From NCBI GenBank assembly GCA_022376515.1, contig WTXI01000075.1, positions 100,378-164,377 of the forward strand: a stretch of 64,000 bases of DNA, in the 5' to 3' direction. The position numbers and the translations under genes are program-made. Source of the DNA: Lactifluus volemus (lineage: Eukaryota > Basidiomycota > Agaricomycetes > Russulales > Russulaceae). Below the pieces are notes generated by a model. It was not told where the DNA came from. It saw nothing but the letters and a program-made list of their open reading frames with translations, and made no database searches. Below, piece after piece: positions 48,101 to 57,600 of this stretch (the stretch's first letter is position 1; every line of letters starts with the position of its first letter).

Positions 48101-49741
48101 TATGGCAACTTCCAGCAGAACGACTGGGCACGATGGCTTCCACTTGCCCAGTTCGTCCATAATTCCTGGCCCAGCTCCACCACCGGGAAGACCCCCTTCG
48201 AACTACTCATCGGCTTCACTCCGCACGCGCAGGAACAACAAATAACGGACTCGGCCTTACCGGCCCTAGAAGAACGATCCACTTACCTCCGAGGACTGCG
48301 GGAACGAGCGCAAAAGGCTATTCGACAGGCACAGGACATGACAAGGAAATATCACGAACGGAAGAAGGGGCAGCGCCACTTCCGACCTTTCACCGAGGGA
48401 CAGATGGTTCTACTCGAGGGGACGAACTTAAACTTGCCTTATCCGACAAAGAAGCTTCGACCGAAACGCTTCGGACCTTTCCGCATCATCAAAGTGATCT
48501 CGCCCTATGTGTACAAATTAGATTTGCCACCCCAATGGAAGATCCACAACGTCTTCCATGCGTCCCTTCTGACCCCCTATTCGGAAACAGCCGAACATGG
48601 CCGAAATCACACCGAGCCACCCCCAGATCTGGTCGACGATCATCAGGAATACGAAGTCGAAGAGATCCTCGGATCAAGAAGGCGGTACAGGAAACTGCAA
48701 TATCTCCTAAAGTGGAAGGGATATTCCGCGGCACATAACACGTGGGAGCCGGTCGAGAACGTCAATTCCCCGGAGTTAATCCGAGAATTCCACGAGGCAA
48801 ATCCCGAAGCCGTGAGAACTCTTGAAGTCGAGGAAGATATAAACCCCCTCTTGGGTCCCAACCATCGCCATTCCCCTCTTCCATGGATTTCTCCCCCATC
48901 AGAGATTTCATCCTCGACCTTGACACTGCCTCCCTCGAAATCCCTGACGATATCTACGCTGCCCTCCTGCTCACCGGCCTCACCCCAGAAGACTTTCAAC
49001 CCGAGCACCTCGACGTCGACGACGAGTATGCCACCTCACCGTCACCCCTCCCAGTACCAGATCCGTCCACCAGGCCCCTTGCACCCGTACCTATACTCTG
49101 GGCCCCTCAGCCCACTCGACCTACCGCTTACGGCGAGTGGTCCCCCGAGCCCTCCGACGACGACTATGCCTCGCCCGTCGCTCCTCCCAATTCGGAGGAA
49201 GAGCCCGCTTCCCTCGCGCTCGACGCCTTCCACCGCGTCGACGAGTGGAGAACCCAGTCAGCCCCGCTACTCGAGACAGCGGGCCAGGAAGTCTCTCCCG
49301 TTCCGTCACCCTCCTCGCGCTCCGAACCGTTCGACGCCTCTGAGCGGCCCTTCACGAGGATCAACACCCCCGCCTCCGACGGCGACGGTCATCGATCTGA
49401 CCAGTCCGTCTCCGCCTCCACCACCAGCGAGGAGTCCCAGCTATCACGTCAGGACTCCTACTCCGGCCACCCCTCGCCCACCGGCCCGCATGCGTCAGTT
49501 ACATTGGACGCCGTTCACCCCCGACCCACAAGAGGGTACGTTGCCGAACCCCCTCAATACCCCCTTTATACCGGCAAGGAGCCCCACGCCGCCACCGCGA
49601 AGGGCAAGGCTCCTGCAGATGGTGGCGCTCGTGGACTCCGACAGGAACACGCAGGTGTTTGGCACGGCGTTTGTGCCACCGAATACGCGCCTCCTGCACA
49701 CGGCGCGTGGTATTTCCCTCAGCAGTTTTCCACCCCTTTAG
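45083..49741 (+). CDS. pol: Pol polyprotein: PR-RT-RNaseH-IN-chromodomain
   Basis: Open from 45017 in the -1 frame relative to gag; numbering here takes 45083 as residue 1. Aspartic protease DSGAS at 60; reverse transcriptase with LDIRWGYNNVRI, FGLRNAPGTFQ and YMDD at 464-467; RNase H starting near Asp619; integrase zinc finger (HHCC) about 824-864; catalytic triad Asp897, Asp958, Glu994 with DX35E spacing; chromodomain about 1189-1240 (YLLKWKGYSAAHNTWEP). A Pro/Ser-rich tail of about 290 residues follows. The chromodomain should direct insertion to marked chromatin. The protein is probably made by frameshift from gag. No internal stop, so the element may be active. Confidence 0.93.
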   Translation: MGRIAERGWGGFSLSSCPPTWHGAEQPRIMFVRHRGIKSINMPFIFRSMRGTVGEAALVDSGASENFIDQRTVERWGIATRQLPIPVQVTNVDGTNNRSGAVTRYAVLHITRGSKSEELLFLVANLGRDRIIFGFTWLKAFNPKIDWTNMTWDDIPTEVATRAVTRARFLGVEDHAKQRLREADIKRENSRKMLAHLKLRLQDDKLTASQKQDLKDKHPELKKWAEYFPEWPNGVSKISEPRIIPPASLNKTSVATEWAIKAPWQQGDPSLPHEYKRHWRVFSEKLSHRFPPARLDDHEIKLKEGAPSTIKSKTYPLSPAEMEAARKWIDENERLGYIEKGDSPWATPFFFVKKQDGSLRPVQDYRKVNEWTIPDVYPLPRIETILEQLEGKQLFTTLDIRWGYNNVRIKAEDRWKAAFITPFGLYLPNVMPFGLRNAPGTFQRCMHTVFRDLLNAYPDFIHIYMDDFLIATPNRNAADLALHRTIVHQVLQRFEDESFFLKAAKCHFEQPRVHYLGIVVEDGKISLDPTKRQGLLEWPTEQSTVSGVRSTLGVFGYHRPFILGFAEIARPLTDLLKKDVPFRWGDEQRAAVKRLISLVERDMALNRPDHDRPFEVEVDASQFALGAILFQRTPTGLPRPISYYSHALSPVERGYDVHDRELLAIIHALKRWRHLLLGARHPVKVYTDHKNLQYYRHPRDINRRVARYIPLLGDFNLSLIHKPGKSMRADPLSRRPDFDTGALDNKDVIVLPSELFASVATLSLAPLDPWEDKLLRAQEAAPTDIAGWSAPFRLERGPHGLWTRAGKIVVVADNTLRREVIAAHHDHVTAGHPGISKTLHAVEQGYWWPDMKTFVQRYVKGCATCQTTKSNTVRPKVPIYPITVKPNALPFETIALDLIVDLPPSQGYDSILTITDHDCTKAAFFLPCTQKIDSEGVAALYAQHVFPHYGIPKTVISDRDTRFTSKWTTDLCKRLKINQNISTAYHPQTDGQSERMNQWLEQYLRIYGNFQQNDWARWLPLAQFVHNSWPSSTTGKTPFELLIGFTPHAQEQQITDSALPALEERSTYLRGLRERAQKAIRQAQDMTRKYHERKKGQRHFRPFTEGQMVLLEGTNLNLPYPTKKLRPKRFGPFRIIKVISPYVYKLDLPPQWKIHNVFHASLLTPYSETAEHGRNHTEPPPDLVDDHQEYEVEEILGSRRRYRKLQYLLKWKGYSAAHNTWEPVENVNSPELIREFHEANPEAVRTLEVEEDINPLLGPNHRHSPLPWISPPSEISSSTLTLPPSKSLTISTLPSCSPASPQKTFNPSTSTSTTSMPPHRHPSQYQIRPPGPLHPYLYSGPLSPLDLPLTASGPPSPPTTTMPRPSLLPIRRKSPLPSRSTPSTASTSGEPSQPRYSRQRARKSLPFRHPPRAPNRSTPLSGPSRGSTPPPPTATVIDLTSPSPPPPPARSPSYHVRTPTPATPRPPARMRQLHWTPFTPDPQEGTLPNPLNTPFIPARSPTPPPRRARLLQMVALVDSDRNTQVFGTAFVPPNTRLLHTARGISLSSFPPL

Positions 49742-50028
49742 CCGCTACCTGGATCCCGACTTATCCGCCTCCGCCTCCCGTCTACCCGTACTGCCACCGC
49801 TGCAGCAATAGTCGGCCGGACCACCCCGCCGACCTCTGCCCCGTCGATGTCCGTTGCCTGTACTGCGCGGGCGGCCATCTCTCGTGCCACTGCCCGTGGC
49901 CGCACTTCTTGTGCACGGCCACCGACTGCTTCTGCCCCAGCGACCACGACTTCGCGGAGCCCGAAGGCGTCCGCAACCCCATATGGGAGTGCCCGACTTC
50001 CCTCGTCGTGCGTCGGCGCAGCTACTGA
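48883..50028 (+). CDS. Overlapping third ORF with Cys/His cluster
   Basis: 381 codons from an ATG in good context (TTCCATGG), in the frame +2 to pol. It overlaps the pol tail for 859 nt, then runs alone for 287 nt and stops 37 bp before the 3' LTR. The N-terminus is acidic and helix-prone (PDDIYAALLLTGLTPEDF), the middle is Pro/Ser-rich, and the C-terminus (residues about 304-360) has a dense Cys/His set beginning CHRCSNSRPDH. This could be a zinc-binding, nucleic-acid-binding factor. No known family recognised. The pol reading of the overlap is low complexity, whereas this frame looks more protein-like. Confidence 0.6.
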   Translation: MDFSPIRDFILDLDTASLEIPDDIYAALLLTGLTPEDFQPEHLDVDDEYATSPSPLPVPDPSTRPLAPVPILWAPQPTRPTAYGEWSPEPSDDDYASPVAPPNSEEEPASLALDAFHRVDEWRTQSAPLLETAGQEVSPVPSPSSRSEPFDASERPFTRINTPASDGDGHRSDQSVSASTTSEESQLSRQDSYSGHPSPTGPHASVTLDAVHPRPTRGYVAEPPQYPLYTGKEPHAATAKGKAPADGGARGLRQEHAGVWHGVCATEYAPPAHGAWYFPQQFSTPLAATWIPTYPPPPPVYPYCHRCSNSRPDHPADLCPVDVRCLYCAGGHLSCHCPWPHFLCTATDCFCPSDHDFAEPEGVRNPIWECPTSLVVRRRSY

Positions 50029-50052
50029 GGCGCTGGTGGCACAGCGCCCTTG

Positions 50053-50065
50053 AGAAGGGAGGCAC
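50053..50065 (+). promoter_or_regulatory. Polypurine tract
   Basis: GAGAAGGGAGGCA(C) directly precedes the 3' LTR start TGTTACGG at 50066. It is the expected primer site for plus-strand DNA synthesis. Confidence 0.7.
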
Positions 50066-50641
50066 TGTTACGGTTTGGCACGTGATCTGCTTATGTATTG
50101 ACCACACGTGATTGTGGGTATCTTTTTCGCCTTGTTCCGAGACAATCTACAATACGGATCTTCGGATCTTTCCATGTACGATACGATCTCTGGATCTTTT
50201 CCGAAGTATCTCCGTAGATCTCCGTAGTTTCTCCGTTCGATCTACGATATATTATTTAGGAGGCATGTCACGCTGTGACATGCCTGGGACTCTATGACTC
50301 AGCATCACACCCTAGGAGTATATAAACCGGTCCGTTGTAGCTTGTCTCCTTAGACTTCGCTTCATCTGCAATCAGACTAGTTGAACCCTCCTCCCTTCTT
50401 GTCCCTTCAAGTCAGACCTCCTGACCGTTGTCATACAAGACTTAGTCTCGTCTTGTGATTACCCTTGACCTCTTCTTTGACAATACAATAGAGTGCATCC
50501 GTCAGCGCGACGCTCTCCTCTATAGTAAAGCCAAGGGAAGAACTCGAGTGATCCTCGTCGTACTGAGGCTTAGTGCCACGCTCAGTCCTCCTCGATCACT
50601 AAAGCACACGTTGTGCGCCAAGGCCCCTCTGAGCCTTGACA
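50066..50641 (+). repeat. 3' LTR of the chromovirus
   Basis: 576 bp, same ends as the 5' LTR. Two differences only: A at 50151 and A at 50364, where the 5' LTR has G. A second element inserted two bases beyond its end. Confidence 0.93.
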
Positions 50642-50643
50642 AT

Positions 50644-51516
50644 TGTCACGGTTCACAGGGACCGTGGCTCGGAGTGAGCTTCAATTGATCAGTGGAGGAC
50701 GCGCAGGCGAGTTCCTGTGAAGGATAGACTTGACTGTGCGAACTCTCGGTTCTGTATCGCGTGAGGCGGGTAGTACGGACCGGCGCACGCGATGATCGGA
50801 GTTACCGTTCCCAAAGAGGATAAATGGTGGCAGATGGACGAAGGACGATCTGTAAGTTCAACCGCAATGCGGGCGCGAGTGTATTTGGAATGCAAGGGAT
50901 GCTCGCCTTCCAAGGACACTCGTGAGAGGTTGAACTAAGGTTTGTGCGAAATGGAAGGGAAGGGATTAGACAATCCTTCACCCTCGATTTCGTACAAGGT
51001 TCAGAGCGTCTGTGAGTTTGTTTACAAGGCGTAAACAAGCAAACAGATGTTCTGATTGTGGCGCGAAGGTACCTTAATCAAAGGTACGAAGAGGGGATGC
51101 ACAAGAAAAAGAGAGGGAGTTTGAGTGTCAAGCAACAACTGTAATTCTCGACAAAGCTGAAGCTGGGGCTTTAGCTCGTCTACAGGGCCCTATTTATGCG
51201 TACAGAGGGCCAGCTAACTATCCTACAAAGGTCACAGTACAGTAGCGAAGTCAAGACTATTGACTAAGGACCTGAGTCAGTTCTGGTGACTCAAGAACTG
51301 ACTCAGTGCGTCTGACTCAAGATCTGAGTCAAGAACGCTGACTCAAGATTTGAGTCATGGTCTCTGAGTCAAATACACATCCAAAACGGCGATGCACAGC
51401 CCCAGAAGACGCACAGAGGGGGCTGGCCAAGGAGAGGGATCCTAGGTCACAACACAAGTCGAAAATCAGACGGAAAACAGTAAGGAATGGGCCGGACGGC
51501 CCGCATAACCGTAACA
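50644..51516 (-). mobile_element. Solo LTR, 873 bp, nested at the 3' LTR edge
   Basis: Ends TGTCACGG...CCGTAACA with 5-bp duplication ACAAT (50639-50643 and 51517-51521). The left duplication consists of the last three bases of the 3' LTR plus the first two of its target site, so this element landed later, across the junction. A TATA-like CATAAATAG on the minus strand (51190-51198) downstream of a TGA(C/G)TCA array suggests leftward orientation. No coding region remains. Confidence 0.8.
51247..51371 (-). promoter_or_regulatory. Phased array of TGA(C/G)TCA sites in the solo LTR
   Basis: Eight perfect heptamers start at 51273, 51287, 51299, 51313, 51325, 51339, 51351 and 51365, spaced 14,12,14,12,14,12,14. 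Degenerate sites at 51261 (TGACTAA) and 51247 continue the pattern. The heptamer is the classical Gcn4/AP-1 bZIP site. The 26-bp unit repeats over four times, about 50-170 bp upstream of the minus-strand TATA-like box. Confidence 0.75.
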
Positions 51517-51521
51517 ACAAT

Positions 51522-52261
51522 TGACCTTTTGGAATATGATGTAATGAGATGAGATGCAGGGATTCTCGGTGTGTGTCGTGCTCAAAACCCTCTATCTCCA
51601 TGCTTGGAGGTGCACCGCCGTGTTGTTGACATCAAGTTGAGAGAGGATGATGTGATCGTGTCTGCGTCACAAAGCCGGCACGCTGGGACATGGTGGGCTT
51701 TGCATCGATACGAGTGATTTCGGGGATTGCCAGCACACGGAGGGCTGTTTGGAAAATCTGTGGGACAGTTCACTGGCAGTGAGGGATGTCCAGCGGCGCC
51801 GCCACTGGAAGTGGGTAAGAATTGTACTCTACGTGTACTGGCAGTCAAGTCATGCACACCATTGCGCAGAGCCCAGAGAACTACGTGTTCGGTGAGGACG
51901 TGTCGCCAGGAAGGTTATTTCTTGAAACGTTTCAAACTTGACCGGTTGACACTGACTGTGCTTCCAAGTCTGAGATGATAGCCCCTTGTCGTTATATTTG
52001 CGATTACATACATCAGGGGGAAAAGGTCCTGCCTGAGATAACGCCGAATCGATTGGGTCTTCTGGTCAGGCCCGCCGGTTCTGTTTCCACGTGGTGTCCT
52101 GAAGGGCGCCTAGTAGGAGCCGTTATCACGATGGGCCTCACGCTCAGGCTGAATATCGTGCATGTTGAGCGCATTTCTTCTGTTACCAACTCGAATCTCT
52201 CTTCTTTCGCAAAGTTATCCTCTGACTGTCTTGTTTACTGTCCTGATCCTTGGTGAATCCC
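51522..52261. repeat. Remainder of spacer 5 and A5 promoter
   Basis: Continues the spacer interrupted at 41446. It holds a minus-strand LRR-like remnant (51582-51857), then the CT-rich promoter region before exon 1 of A5. Nearly identical to 53870-54603. Confidence 0.6.
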
Positions 52262-53060
52262 ATGGAGGCCGAGAAATGTGAGTCATGGTGCCGAATTCAA
52301 TTTCAAAGTTCTCGTTCTGTGTCACCTATGAGAATGTCTGATATTCATCTTTACAGCCTTTCTTTCTAAAATTGAGGAAGAAATTGATACTCATCAAATT
52401 GTTCTTTCATCATTACCTCGATTTCATCCTCGGCGTGCCGAATTCCTCAAAAAGCTGGCAATGTGGAGATTCAAACACTTTAAAATCTCTGCATCGCGTG
52501 GACAGCTGGACCAATCAATCCTTCACTGGACGGAAATAATACTACTACTGAGGACCGGACCTAAGCTAGCAACCGCACCGTCGCATCTCAGTGCACTCGC
52601 AAATCACCTTCTTATTCGCTGGGATAGATTCAAACAGCCCAACGATATCAAGTATTGTGTCAATTACCATCGCTATCTCAGAGACCAACGGCTTCAAGAC
52701 GTCTACGTCTCCCACGATATCATAACTTCAGATCTTGTGAGGGCATTGAGAGAGCAAGTGGAGTCACAGTCGAGGTTGGACAACATCATGGAGAATATCA
52801 AGGAGATGATGATTCTCTGCCTCGAACTGCTCAACTCTGATAATCTCCCACTAGCAACTGATGCCTTTGCCTCCCTGATCCGAGTTATAGCCAAGTGTCA
52901 CTATGCAAGGAAAGAATTTCAGGACCAAGTGATCGAATGCCTCCCAAACGTTGAACATTCTACGACCGTACCGATGTATTCCAGGAAAAAGACCCCTTGG
53001 CATGAGAGTGTTGTCATCGGTGTCTTCCTCCTCTTAAGCATCAGAAATTGTCTTTCTTAA
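52262..53060 (+). pseudogene. TPR-CHAT A5, truncated by deletion
   Basis: Exon 1 (52262-52277), a 79-nt intron and about 195 codons of exon 2 match A1 closely. At about 52943 (GAATGCCTCC|CAAACG) the gene is fused to the middle of an array spacer. The frame runs 38 codons further and stops at 53060. All of the linker and CHAT domain are missing. If expressed it would be a TPR-only protein of about 240 residues. Confidence 0.82.
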
Positions 53061-54603
53061 GGAGGGTGACATTTCGCACCTTTTGCCTCTCTTCCTTACT
53101 TCCTGCGGACAACGTGCCGTGAGCCAGTTTTTAAGCTGTGAAGTAAGAGAGCGTCGAGCCTTCGGATAGAAAGGGAAATATGTGTGACATGGACAGGATT
53201 GAGTTGTTTGCCTTTTGCCATGGAAAGTTGCAGTCGAGGGGTAGATTGAACACGTGGTGGAAATCGATGGACTGCACCCCATCTTCGCGAAGGCAGACGG
53301 GCACTGACATGGTGCCATGTACCCTTGCGAAGATGGAAGCGTTAGCGGGCGACGTACTACGGTGATAGCTGTACAGTTACTTTGAGGGATTGCCCGCACA
53401 CGGATACCTCATACACCATTACAAGGCCTTGTAGCACTCTCCTGACAACACCATTCTCTTTAATGCCAACCCAGCCTGCGCAACATATACACCCTCACAC
53501 TGGCATTTACTTGCCAGGACAGCTCTACATAGTCATCCACGTTGGCCAGAGCCCCAAAACGTGAACCTGGTGACCCTTACCCTCCCTTGAGCCAGAGCTC
53601 CTCATGCAGCTCCCACACCTCATTTTCCTCGTGCGCCTGCCGATACGTCCAACATACTATATGGCCCCATCTGCGCCGCGAATCCCTCGGCGCCCGAGCC
53701 GACCCACGTGCCAGCGGAATCAACGTGCTCTCAAGCCCCATCAGGGGTGGCTATTGGGCACTTCAGGCGATTGAGAACGTCCTGGTCGAGTGTCCTACAC
53801 GCGCAGAGAGAGATGTTTGAGGCGTTCTCGGAGGCATTTGGTGGGCAGTTATACGTATGAGATTGACCTTTTGGAATGTGATGTAATGAGATGAGATGCA
53901 GGGATTCTCGGTGTGTGTCATGCTCAAAACCCTCTATCTCCATGCTTGGAGGTGCACCGCCGTGTTGTCGACATCAAGTTGAGAGAGGATGATGTGATCG
54001 CGTCTGCGTCACAAAGCCGGCACGCTGGGACATGGTGGGCATTGCATCGATACGAGTGATTTCGGGGATTGCCAGCACACGGAGGGCTGTTTGGAAAATC
54101 TGTGGGACAGTTCACTGGCAGTGAGGGATGTCCAGCGGCGCCGCCACTGGAAGTGGGTAAGAATTGTGCTCTACGTGTACTGGCAATCAAGTCATGCACG
54201 CCATTGCGCAGAGCCCAGAGAACTACATGTTCGGTGAGGACGTGTCGCCAGGAGGGTTATTTCTTGAAACGTTTCAAACTTGACCGGTTGACACTGACTG
54301 TGCTTCCGAGTCTGAGATGATAGCCCCTTGTCGTTATATTTGCGATTACATACATCAGGGGGAAAAGGTCCTGCCTGAGATAACGCCGAATCGATTGGGT
54401 CTTCTGGTCAGGCCCGCCGGTTCTGTTTCCACGTGGTGTCCTGGAGGGCGCCTAGTAGGAGCCGTTATCACGATGGGCCTCACGCTCAGGCTGAATATCG
54501 TGCATGTTGAGTGCATTTCTTCTGTTACCAACTCGAATCTCTCTTCTTTCGCAAAGCTATCCTCTGACTGTCTTGTTTACTGTCCTGATCTTTGGTGAAT
54601 CCC
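53061..54603. repeat. Spacer 6 (second half of an array spacer)
   Basis: Joined directly to A5. Contains the MTVPV-type frame (53034-53399, -), the LRR-like remnant (53731-54199, -), and the uninterrupted target site of the chromovirus (ATTGA at 53862-53866). Ends in the promoter of A6. No gene. Confidence 0.6.
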
Positions 54604-57600
54604 ATGGAGGCTGAGAAATGTGAGTCATGGTGCCGAATTCAATTTCAAAGTCCCCGAACCGTTCTGTGAGAATGTCTGATATTCATCTTTACAGCCTCTC
54701 TTTCTGAGATTGAGGAAGAAATTAATGCTTATCAAATTGATCTTTTGTCATTACCTCGCTTTCATCCTCGGCGTGCCGAATTGCTCATATCCCTGGCAGA
54801 CTGGAGATACAAACATTTTGAAATCTCTGTGTCGCGTGGACAGCTGGACCAATTAATCCTTCACTTGACGGAAAACGTACTACTACTGAGAACTGGACCT
54901 GCATCAGCAACCGCACCGTCAGATCTCAGTGCACTCGCAGATTTCCTTCTTATTCGCTGGGATGAATTCAAACAGCCCGACGATATCAAGTATTGTGTCA
55001 ATTACCTTCGCTATCTCAGAGACCAACGGCTTCAAGGCGTCTACGCCTCCCACGATGTCATAACGTCACATCTTGTGAGGGCATTGGGAGAGCAAGTGGA
55101 GTCACAGTCGAGTTCGGACAACGTCATGGAGAGTATCAAGGAGATGATGATTCTCTGCCTCGAACTGCTCAACTCTGATAATCTCCCACCAGCAACTGAT
55201 GCCTTTGCCGCCCTGATCAAAGTTATAGCCAAGCATCACTATGCAAGGAGAGAATTTCAGGACAAAGGGATTGAATGCCTCCAGGAAGCGACTATTCGTT
55301 TCCCATCTTCCCCTGACCTTCTTTATTTTCTTGGCTGGCTCCTCGCCTTTCGCTTCACTGAAAATAGGTCTGCGCATGATGATTACAATGAGGTAATAAC
55401 CAGCCTGAACAGAGCCATAACTCTCGCTTCCGATCTTCCCGAAGACACCGAAGTCGATCTGCGTATCGTCCAAAACTGTTTATCGATCATCGCAAAGACT
55501 TCTTTTATCAGATCCACCATATTTGGACATCCAGAATATTTAGAGGAGGCGATTCACCATAACCGTACGTATTTGAGCTCAAGTTGGGTTCCTCTTGACG
55601 ATCCGACATGCGTCGAGATTTCCCGGACATTGGCGGTTCTCGTGGACCGTCGCATCCGATTCACAAGCTATCCTGGTTCCAGTGATCCAGACCCTTCTTT
55701 CGACCTTTCGACTGTAAGGTGGACCTTACCTGCACCTTCGAATTCGCCGATTTCACATCCAAACTCGTCCTTGTGCCTGCCCTAAACATCGACCCGATTC
55801 GGACGTTTCGATTCCGTCAACCCGCCGCTGCGCCTCTCCGCAAAATCAACATCACCGCGATCACCGACTCCGACGCATTTTCAGCTGAAGACACCCGTCG
55901 GACAGCCTTTCAAAGTGAATGGACTTGTATATTTTGAGTATCTTCCGCTGTTGGGACCTTCATATCAGTTTCTGGCAGTGCTCACTTCTAGTTTACTTGG
56001 ATCTTCTTAGCCTCTTTTACAGACTTTTTCTATTATACCGGTGCTACGAGACGCCGCTTATCAGCGTGCTACTACTCTCCCACCGCCTCTTATCCCCTTT
56101 TTTCGGACTATCGAGTGACGTCGCGCGCAAGGGCAAGCCGTTCGGAGCGTTGCCGGTGCAGCGCCTCCTCGGCTCGACTCTTACATTCCCCTTTTTCTTT
56201 CGAGTATCATTCGTTTCACCCTACTTTAGCATGTCCTAGGGGGCAGTGTCATCTAGCATTACCCTCAAAAGACTTTCCCCTTTTCGTTGAGCTACTTACA
56301 AGAAAAACATATATAAAGGCCTTGCCCATTGGCCTAGAAGGGCATCCAAATACACCACTTTCTCTTCGGATCACTAAGTTTGTCTCGAAAACTCTCGTTT
56401 ACTCTCTCATCGCACTTCGTCACCGTCTCGTCTCTTGTTCTCGTCTGCTCCGATCGTTACCACGCCGACTTCGACTACGCGTTCGAAAACCAAACGCGTC
56501 CGACACACGCTCCTTCCCGATTCGAAAACTATTCCCGCGCACGTCTCTCCGACCGCTCGTCGACTCCCCTTTTGCTTTCCTCGGACTCGCCCGTACTCGT
56601 CAGAGTACGTTCACGACCCTATCATCTCTCACTGAGTCTATTCCCGAACTAAACTCCTGGACCTCCGAGCAGTGGAATCGACACGACCAAGCACTTAGCT
56701 CCATATATGTGGCCATTGACTCTATTATAGAGAATGAGGAAGTAATCAAATACTGCCGCCAATTGGTTGATTCACTGCGCCGTGATCCATCTTCAAATCA
56801 TCTAACCTTTCCATCAAGGCCCTTCACCACGTTGAGTCAATTTCTCGTCCACGCGTTTGAGAGCACCGAAAAAATCGAGTACCTCGAGGAGTCTATTGCT
56901 GTACTTCGTGATGGTCTCAAGATGCATTGCACACGGCAGGAACAACAGTTCCTAACTATCTCTCTCATCCCGTCATTGGCTTCCCGCCTCTACCGGCTTT
57001 ATCGTAGAGAAGACTTGGAAGATATCATGCAATTATTCGCCAGGGTCGTGGGTGATACCTCCATGACGGAATTCGCGGGATTTGGGTTTTCCCGCCATTG
57101 GGCTGAATGGGCGCATGAATTCAGGCACCCTTCTGTCACGACTGCTTATGAAAAGGCCCTCTCGCTCCTCCAAGACTATTTCTTCTATTCCCCGACACTC
57201 GAAACACAACATGATCGTCTCGTCAATATGCGCAAAACTTTCGGAAACCTGCCGTCGGACTATGCATCGTACCAGGTCGACACGGGTCAACTCAATAGGG
57301 CGATCGAGACTCTCGAGCGAGGAAGGGCCTTGCTCTGGTCAGAGATGCGCAGCTTCCGCACTTCGGCAGACCGGCTTGCTGCAGTCAACTTGGCCTTGGC
57401 AGAGGAGTTCGTAGCGATCAACAGCAAACTGGAGCAAGTTACAACATCCATAGTGCCGTATGGAATTATCGAAGCAGAGGGTAGTAGAAGAGAGGGCCCT
57501 GACATAATGGATCCATTCGGTCCTCTGGTGGAAATGCGACAGAAGCTTGTGGATGATCGCGAAAAGCTCATTGAACGAATCCGGGACTTACCAGACTTGG

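Larger units (their letters stand above)
41447..50641 (+). mobile_element. Full-length Ty3/gypsy chromovirus (Tf1/sushi-like), 9195 bp
   Basis: Two 576-bp LTRs enclose a frame-broken 5' ORF, gag, pol in the order protease, RT, RNase H, integrase, chromodomain, and an extra 3' frame. Target duplication ATTGA is at 41442-41446 on the left. On the right it is split off by a second insertion and reappears after 51516 (CAATTGACC). The uninterrupted site survives in the paralogous spacer at 53862-53866. The LTRs differ at two positions (41532/50151 and 41745/50364), both CG in the 5' copy and CA in the 3' copy, so the insertion is recent. Confidence 0.93.

Noticed and set aside
41447..50641. Ty1/copia assignment for the full-length element
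   Set aside because: Integrase follows RNase H and a chromodomain is present, the Ty3/gypsy order.
41442..50646. Chromovirus target duplication mismatch (ATTGA left, ATTGT right of the 3' LTR)
   Set aside because: The bases after the 3' LTR belong partly to the nested second insertion. The true right copy ATTGA is restored once 50644-51521 is removed.
51247..51371. Regular 26-bp repeats as a CRISPR array
   Set aside because: Eukaryotic context, units too short, no spacers; the repeat is a transcription-factor site array in an LTR.
55719..56239. Short frames within the LTR in A6 as fungal exons
   Set aside because: Absent from the other five CHAT genes and bounded exactly by the CGAC duplication.
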